A stretch of 37,754 nt of DNA from Bacilli bacterium (GTDB lineage Bacteria > Bacillota_I > Bacilli_A > RFN20 > CAG-826), in NCBI GenBank assembly GCA_900767605.1, contig CAAFZT010000041.1, positions 1 through 37,754 on the forward strand, written 5' to 3'. Each line of letters opens with the position of its first letter. The first letter of the stretch is position 1. The position numbers were made by a program, and so were the translations under genes. Shown piece by piece: positions 34,004 to 37,754 of this stretch. The notes beneath the pieces are model-generated. The model saw nothing but the letters and a program-made list of their open reading frames with translations. It was not told the origin of the DNA and did no database searches.

Positions 34004-34822
34004 TCAAACTCCTGGCAGGATTATAGGAGCGTCAAGAGGCCCTGTCAATCTAGGAATTAAAATCCCCACCCAGTGGGTGGAGACTTCTAAGGCAGTCCGC
34101 AAAGGCCGCTTACTTATCGGGAACGAAACCGTACTTCTGACGAACGTAGTCACGCACATTCGAAATAATATAACGAACCCGATAATCCGTAAGATGAAGA
34201 ATCTCAGCGATTTCATGAGCGCGAAAGCCTTTAAGTAGCAAAGCAACAACTTTAGCAGACATGGCATCGAAACTAGGTGGAAGGTGTTTAGATCCTCAAG
34301 CAGCAATCGATAGCTAGCGTAATTCACAGGGTCAAGATTGTCTTCTTTGGAAGAAATGGATTCGCAAATAGGGCGATCTTCGTTATCCACAGTAGAATCC
34401 AGGGAAACGTAGTTGCATAATGTAAAGCAACGCGAGCTGTTATTGATTTCTCGAATCAGTTCATTCCGGAAAACGCAATGGAAGAAGGTAACGAATTTTG
34501 CCTTCCAATTAAAATTGCGAACGCTGGAATATATGGCGGTAAAAAATGCTTCGCTGATCGAGCTTTCATCCAGCTTATCATGGATGTTCGGCATAACCAT
34601 ATGGGCGGATACAATCCGCTTCATGTAATACCGAACCTCCAATTCGGCCAGCGCATTCGTTACACCATTTTGGTGAAGAGCCAAGAGCTGTTCATCGGTC
34701 AAATTCGGATATTGGCTTTCGTCGAAGGGCTTGAAGTCATCTGGGAAAGCCGGAACGTCTAAAGATTGCATTAGTAAAAATTTATTCAACTTAATAGTTG
34801 ACGTAGGAATATTATGTTTCAT
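34004..34822 (-). CDS. Sigma-70-family factor (SigH position), frameshifted before region 4
   Basis: The open frame gives 272 residues, but only about the first 178 are real. These have the start of a sigma-70 region 2 (NLTDEQLLALHQNG and NWKAKFVTFFHCVFRNELIREIN). After LLLEDLN the frame turns into meaningless sequence. In the -1 frame, region 4 continues cleanly: SFDAMSAKVVALLLKGF, then AHEIAEILHLTDYRVRYII, ending FVPDK with a stop at 34110. Restoring one A in the CTAAAC sequence (34286-34291) gives a 237-residue protein. The gene sits where sigH lies in Bacillus (after rlmB, before rpmG), but region 2 is too divergent for me to name it. The false tail runs through the terminator and the rpmG promoter, which confirms that it is not coding. 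Confidence 0.75.
   Translation of the reverse strand: MKHNIPTSTIKLNKFLLMQSLDVPAFPDDFKPFDESQYPNLTDEQLLALHQNGVTNALAELEVRYYMKRIVSAHMVMPNIHDKLDESSISEAFFTAIYSSVRNFNWKAKFVTFFHCVFRNELIREINNSSRCFTLCNYVSLDSTVDNEDRPICESISSKEDNLDPVNYASYRLLLEDLNTFHLVSMPCLLKLLLCYLKAFALMKSLRFFILRIIGFVILFRMCVTTFVRSTVSFPISKRPLRTALEVSTHWVGILIPRLTGPLDAPIILPGV
34020..34048 (-). promoter_or_regulatory. Consensus promoter of rpmG-secE-nusG
   Basis: On the minus strand, a perfect TTGACA (34048-34043), a 17-nt spacer, and a perfect TATAAT (34025-34020). Transcription should start near 34013, giving a leader of about 16 nt to the rpmG ATG. It lies 7 nt after the T tract of the sigma-factor terminator. Confidence 0.93.
34055..34083 (-). 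terminator. Terminator of the gph-cysS-rlmB-sigma operon
   Basis: A 9-bp stem (34063-34071 with 34075-34083; core CCACCC/GGGTGG, one wobble, 3-nt loop). On the minus strand it is followed by TTTTAATT. It lies 27 nt after the corrected sigma-factor stop at 34110 and just before the rpmG promoter. Confidence 0.82.
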
Positions 34823-34849
34823 TTTTTCTTTTTTTGGGTATGTAAAATC

Positions 34850-35596
34850 TTATCGTCTCGAAAGGAAGATTTCCGCAATGGCAATGCCGGCGGAAACCGA
34901 AGCGTTTAGCGAATTAACGTGCCCAACCATTGGAATCTTTACAACAAAATCACTGTTTTTCAAAACAAGCCTGGAAATACCAAAGCCTTCTGATCCAACC
35001 ACTAAGCAAATTGGACAACGATAATCGACTTCATTAATTAGTTTATCTGCACTCCCATCGGTGCTCACGATCCAAAAACCCGCATCTTTTAATTCAGAAA
35101 TTGCTTGGGACAAATTAGGGACAACCGCTACTTTTACGTATTCGATTGCGCCAGTAGAAACACGAGAAACCGTCGAATTCAACGGAACTTCTCCATGTGC
35201 TTTCATAATAATGCCATCTACGCCAAAAGCGTCACAGCTTCTTAATATTGCTCCCAAGTTATGAGGATCTTGAATGCCGTCCAGCATAACAATGAGGGGC
35301 TGATCTTTTCCTTTGCAAGATTGAATCAAATCACGAGTGGAACAAGGTTTCGCTACCGCTGTTTCAGCAACAAATCCTTGGTGATTCGACGTACCAGCTA
35401 ATTTAAATAGTTCAGAACTGGTACAAATCGAGATTGGAACTCCGCCCTCTTTTGCAGATAGAACAATCGGGTCGCCGCGATTTTGGTCAGTAACATAAAG
35501 ATGTTTGGCCGTATGTGCTCTCACGGCTTCTCGGACACTATTCTTACTAAAAATAGTATGAACTATTGCATTATCATTGACAAGCGGTTTTTTCAT
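34850..35596 (-). CDS. rlmB: 23S rRNA 2'-O-ribose methyltransferase RlmB (TrmH/SpoU family)
   Basis: A 248-residue SPOUT enzyme that methylates G2251-type guanosine in the 23S P loop. The N-terminal substrate-binding domain covers about 1-75. SPOUT motifs are DGIQDPHNLGAILRSC (motif 1), CLVVGSEGFGISRLV (motif 2) and IPMVGHVNSLNASVSAGI (motif 3), which form the knotted SAM site. It starts 6 nt after the cysS stop, with AAAGGA inside the cysS end. Confidence 0.95.
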   Translation of the reverse strand: MKKPLVNDNAIVHTIFSKNSVREAVRAHTAKHLYVTDQNRGDPIVLSAKEGGVPISICTSSELFKLAGTSNHQGFVAETAVAKPCSTRDLIQSCKGKDQPLIVMLDGIQDPHNLGAILRSCDAFGVDGIIMKAHGEVPLNSTVSRVSTGAIEYVKVAVVPNLSQAISELKDAGFWIVSTDGSADKLINEVDYRCPICLVVGSEGFGISRLVLKNSDFVVKIPMVGHVNSLNASVSAGIAIAEIFLSRR

Positions 35597-35602
35597 AATT
35601 TA

Positions 35603-36952
35603 TTAAAGAATTCCTTTTTGAATGAGATTGGCTCGCAGCAAATCGCTTTGAGCGAAATCTTTTTCTTGCTTCGCTTTCACATAATTGGCATATAAATCTT
35701 TGTCTTCCGAGGACATAACCGGATAAGGGGCCACAATTCCTAAAACGTGAAGATAATCTCGAATCCTAGCGAAGTGAGTTTGAATCGAACAAATATCTGG
35801 CGCGGAGACACGCAAACATTGATTGGCCTCTTTTAGTTCGTTATAGAGGATCGTGAATGCATTAGGAGTATTCAAATCATTGCAAAGCTCGCGATAAAAA
35901 CCTTCTTCGTCGTTGCCTTCAATCGAGTTTAAGTCGTCAACTCCGTGCGTTTGAAGGAAAACGGCCAAAAGTTTCATTGCTTGGCAAATCTTTTTGTAGT
36001 TCTTATCTGCTTCCTGAATTGTTTTTTCCGTAAATGCCAGCGGAGCTCGGTAATGAGTATTCAAAATCATGATGCGAAGAGGCATGCCGCCCCATTGTTC
36101 CACGACGTCCTTTGCTAAAAGAACGTTGCCGAGCGATTTCGACATTTTCTCGTTGTCGATATTGATGAAACCATTATGAAGCCAATAATTCGCAAGATGA
36201 TTATGGTTATGGGCTTCCGATTGAGCAATTTCGTTTTCATGATGGGGGAATTTCAAATCAAATCCGCCACCATGAATATCAATCAATCCATTTTGATCTT
36301 TGAAAATGGAATTGATCATAACGCAGCATTCCGTATGCCACCCAGGGCGCCCCTCCGACCACGGAGTCGACCAGCGAATCCCTTCGTCCGTGGCCTTCCA
36401 CAAGGCAAAATCCAATGGGGATTCTTTTTGGGAATTCACTTCGATCCTAGCGCCCGACATCAGCGCTTCCGGCGTATTCCCAGACAAGCAGCCATAGCTT
36501 TCGTCTTTAGAAACACGGAAATAGACATCGCCACCACGGACATAGGCCGATTCGTTTTGAACCAGGTCATTGATATAAGAAATCATCTCCGACATATAAA
36601 CCGTCGGCTTTGGGGTGAAATCAGGTTGCAAAGCCCCTACTTCTTCCACCAAATGGCGGAATTTTGCGATCACCGATTCTGTTAATTCCTTTTCGGAGAT
36701 TCCCAATTCTTTCGCGCGTTTGATAATTTTGTCATCCACGTCCGTGTAATTAGAAACATAAGTTACCTGGTAGCCTAAAGCCGTAAAAAGGCGACGCCAC
36801 TCATCGAAAACAACCACAGGGCGCATGTTGCCAATATGAGGATCGTTATAAACCGTCGGCCCACAAACATACATGCTGACCTTACCCGGAACGATAGGAT
36901 TAAATTTCTCTAATTTATTGCCAAGAGAAGAATACAAAAAAACATCTTTCAT
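35603..36952 (-). CDS. cysS: Cysteinyl-tRNA synthetase
   Basis: A 449-residue class I synthetase. Zinc-binding and HIGH regions are seen in YVCGPTVYNDPHIGN (Cys30). The KMSKS loop is EKMSKSLGNVL. The other zinc ligands are in WHTECCVMI and FPHHENE. It follows the HAD phosphatase after 15 nt. TAAAAT lies 7 nt before the ATG, and AAAGGA 20 nt before it, so initiation may be unusual. The Bacillus order cysS-mrnC-rlmB is shortened here, with no mrnC or yacP between cysS and rlmB. Confidence 0.97.
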   Translation of the reverse strand: MKDVFLYSSLGNKLEKFNPIVPGKVSMYVCGPTVYNDPHIGNMRPVVVFDEWRRLFTALGYQVTYVSNYTDVDDKIIKRAKELGISEKELTESVIAKFRHLVEEVGALQPDFTPKPTVYMSEMISYINDLVQNESAYVRGGDVYFRVSKDESYGCLSGNTPEALMSGARIEVNSQKESPLDFALWKATDEGIRWSTPWSEGRPGWHTECCVMINSIFKDQNGLIDIHGGGFDLKFPHHENEIAQSEAHNHNHLANYWLHNGFINIDNEKMSKSLGNVLLAKDVVEQWGGMPLRIMILNTHYRAPLAFTEKTIQEADKNYKKICQAMKLLAVFLQTHGVDDLNSIEGNDEEGFYRELCNDLNTPNAFTILYNELKEANQCLRVSAPDICSIQTHFARIRDYLHVLGIVAPYPVMSSEDKDLYANYVKAKQEKDFAQSDLLRANLIQKGIL

Positions 36953-36967
36953 AAGAAATATTTTAAA

Positions 36968-37651
36968 CTAAATTCCTTTCTCATGGGTAGATAGGCCGTG
37001 CTTTAATAAACTAACCAAATCGGAAGGCTGTTTCAAAATATATTCAGCCTTATCTAGAAGATTGGCATCGTATTTCCCGTACCCCCATAAGCAAAGAGCC
37101 ACGGGAATTCCTGCATTATGCGCCGTCTCAACATCAACGTGGCTATCCCCGCAATAAAGAGTCTCTTCTGGAGAAATGCGATCCGTTGAAAAAATACGTT
37201 GAACAAGGATTGGGTTTGGTTTTACGGGTTCACCTTCTCGATGCCCAAAAACCTCTTTAAACAAGCAAGAATCCAACTTAGCTGAAACTATCGCCTTAGC
37301 AAGGAAATCAGGCTTATTGGAGGCGACAAAGAGTTTTAAACCCATTTCATGAAGCGAATAAAGCATAGAAGAAACGCCATCAAAGGGTAAAGTATGGCGA
37401 TCTTGATACAAACGGTACAAAGGCATGTAAGCTTTTTTAACCGAAGCAAATATTTCAGGGCAATCCAAATCCCCCAAAGAACGATGAACTAACGTGTCTG
37501 CGCCATCCCCAATCAACCTTTTAGCTTCTTCAAAACTGTAGGATAAAGGGACGTGGCAAGACTTTAATGCATCGTTAATCGCATCTTGGATATCGACCAA
37601 CGTGTTAAGCAGGGTACCATCCAAATCGAAGATAACATTTTTGATTTCCAT
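36968..37651 (-). CDS. HAD-superfamily phosphatase (phosphoglycolate phosphatase-like)
   Basis: A HAD-IA enzyme with motif I FDLDGTLLNT (Asp9, Asp11), motif II VASNKP, a Lys in KPNPIL and motif IV YCGDSHVDVE. It is close to Gph-type phosphatases, which remove phosphoglycolate or pyrophosphate by-products. The frame opens at 37657, but the ATG at 37651 is better: TATAAT (37660-37665) would place the transcription start inside the first two codons of the longer form. That makes it a leaderless or nearly leaderless gene with 227 residues. Confidence 0.88.
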   Translation of the reverse strand: MEIKNVIFDLDGTLLNTLVDIQDAINDALKSCHVPLSYSFEEAKRLIGDGADTLVHRSLGDLDCPEIFASVKKAYMPLYRLYQDRHTLPFDGVSSMLYSLHEMGLKLFVASNKPDFLAKAIVSAKLDSCLFKEVFGHREGEPVKPNPILVQRIFSTDRISPEETLYCGDSHVDVETAHNAGIPVALCLWGYGKYDANLLDKAEYILKQPSDLVSLLKHGLSTHEKGI

Positions 37652-37659
37652 ACACATTC

Positions 37660-37665
37660 ATTATA
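37660..37665 (-). promoter_or_regulatory. -10 element of the gph-cysS-rlmB-sigma operon
   Basis: Perfect TATAAT on the minus strand, 8 nt before the ATG at 37651 and after the rRNA terminator. No consensus -35 is seen, since the preceding 17 nt reach into the terminator hairpin. Confidence 0.55.
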
Positions 37666-37677
37666 AATCTAAGCAGC

Positions 37678-37700
37678 AAAAAAGGGGCCGAAACGGCCCC
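37678..37700 (-). terminator. Terminator of the rRNA operon
   Basis: A perfect 7-bp stem GGGGCCG/CGGCCCC with a 3-nt loop (37684-37700). On the minus strand it is followed by six T (37683-37678). It begins 12 nt after the 5S rRNA end. Confidence 0.92.
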
Positions 37701-37711
37701 GAAAAGAAAAA

Positions 37712-37754
37712 GCCCGGCAGCGCGCTGTTCTCGCCCATGGGGGCTACCTTCGCC
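37712..37754 (-). rRNA. rrf: 5S ribosomal RNA, 3' end (partial)
   Basis: On the minus strand the last 43 nt read GGCGAAGGTAG, then CCCCCATGGG, then CGAGAACAG and CGCGCTGCCGGGC. This matches the 3' half of bacterial 5S rRNA (helix IV-V region with the GGTAG loop, the G-C hairpin, the GAGAA/GAGAG segment and the final G-C-rich helix I strand). The rest of the gene and the rRNA operon lie outside the window. Confidence 0.85.

Noticed and set aside
34004..34109. C-terminal 35 residues of the sigma-factor open frame
   Set aside because: Part of the out-of-frame tail that begins at 34286; this stretch runs through the sigma terminator and the rpmG promoter, while the true region 4 is in the other frame and stops at 34110.
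1..37754. CRISPR arrays, tRNA genes or prophage genes
   Set aside because: No regularly spaced repeats, tRNA cloverleaf sequences or phage structural genes were seen in any intergenic region.

Overview
The window looks like a chromosomal segment of an uncultured member of the Bacillota (Firmicutes), class Bacilli, probably one of the gut lineages near the Erysipelotrichales/Mollicutes branch. The reasons are the gene order cysS-rlmB-sigma-rpmG-secE-nusG ... rplK-rplA-rplJ-rplL-(ybxB-like)-rpoB-rpoC, CIRCE heat-shock operators, an L10-type leader, Ser-rich lipoproteins, and Asn at the rifampicin-site position that is also Asn in naturally resistant mollicutes. I cannot go below class from sequence alone.

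Layout, left to right. 1-5413: a minus-strand operon patatin -> RluA-type pseudouridine synthase -> YfhO-like membrane protein, ending in a terminator at the left edge. 5429-7041 (+): a lipoprotein 5'-nucleotidase broken by a one-base frameshift. 7046-9563 (-): GH2 glycosidase -> HAD phosphatase. 9654-10835 (+): M24 peptidase. 10886-11317 (-): small heat-shock protein behind a promoter flanked by two CIRCE-type operators. 11464-17139 (-): YbaK, a PIN-domain protein with a long basic tail, MutY, and a degenerate-GGDEF/EAL protein. 17253-18590 (+): lipoprotein of unknown function. 18721-29813 (-): the large L11/RNA-polymerase operon (rplK-rplA, L10 leader, rplJ-rplL, methyltransferase, rpoB, rpoC). 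29977-32956: a four-gene insertion between rplK and nusG. 33063-33997 (-): nusG, secE, rpmG. 34004-37657 (-): sigma factor (frameshifted), rlmB, cysS, HAD phosphatase. 37684-37754: a terminator and the 3' end of a 5S rRNA on the minus strand, so an rRNA operon lies just outside the window.

The most interesting part is the insertion at 30.0-33.0 kb. Between nusG and rplK, which are adjacent in most Firmicutes, there is an ArsR metal sensor with a YfcE phosphodiesterase, and on the opposite strand an intact TnpB-family protein (31022-32176). That protein keeps its zinc ribbon but has lost two of the three RuvC catalytic acids (Val186, Asn363). It is followed by a compact, strongly foldable RNA region that overlaps the end of its coding sequence, and then by an unknown 199-residue gene. 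No TnpA transposase is present. This is the arrangement expected of a domesticated, nuclease-dead, RNA-guided regulator (TldR-like) with its own guide RNA. The target is not identified here.

Other signals: two genes (5'-nucleotidase and sigma factor) are interrupted in the same way, by apparent loss of one A in a short A run. Several first genes have a -10 hexamer only 6-9 nt upstream of ATG and no usable ribosome-binding site, which suggests leaderless transcripts. RpoB carries extra tandem copies of a small beta-rich module.
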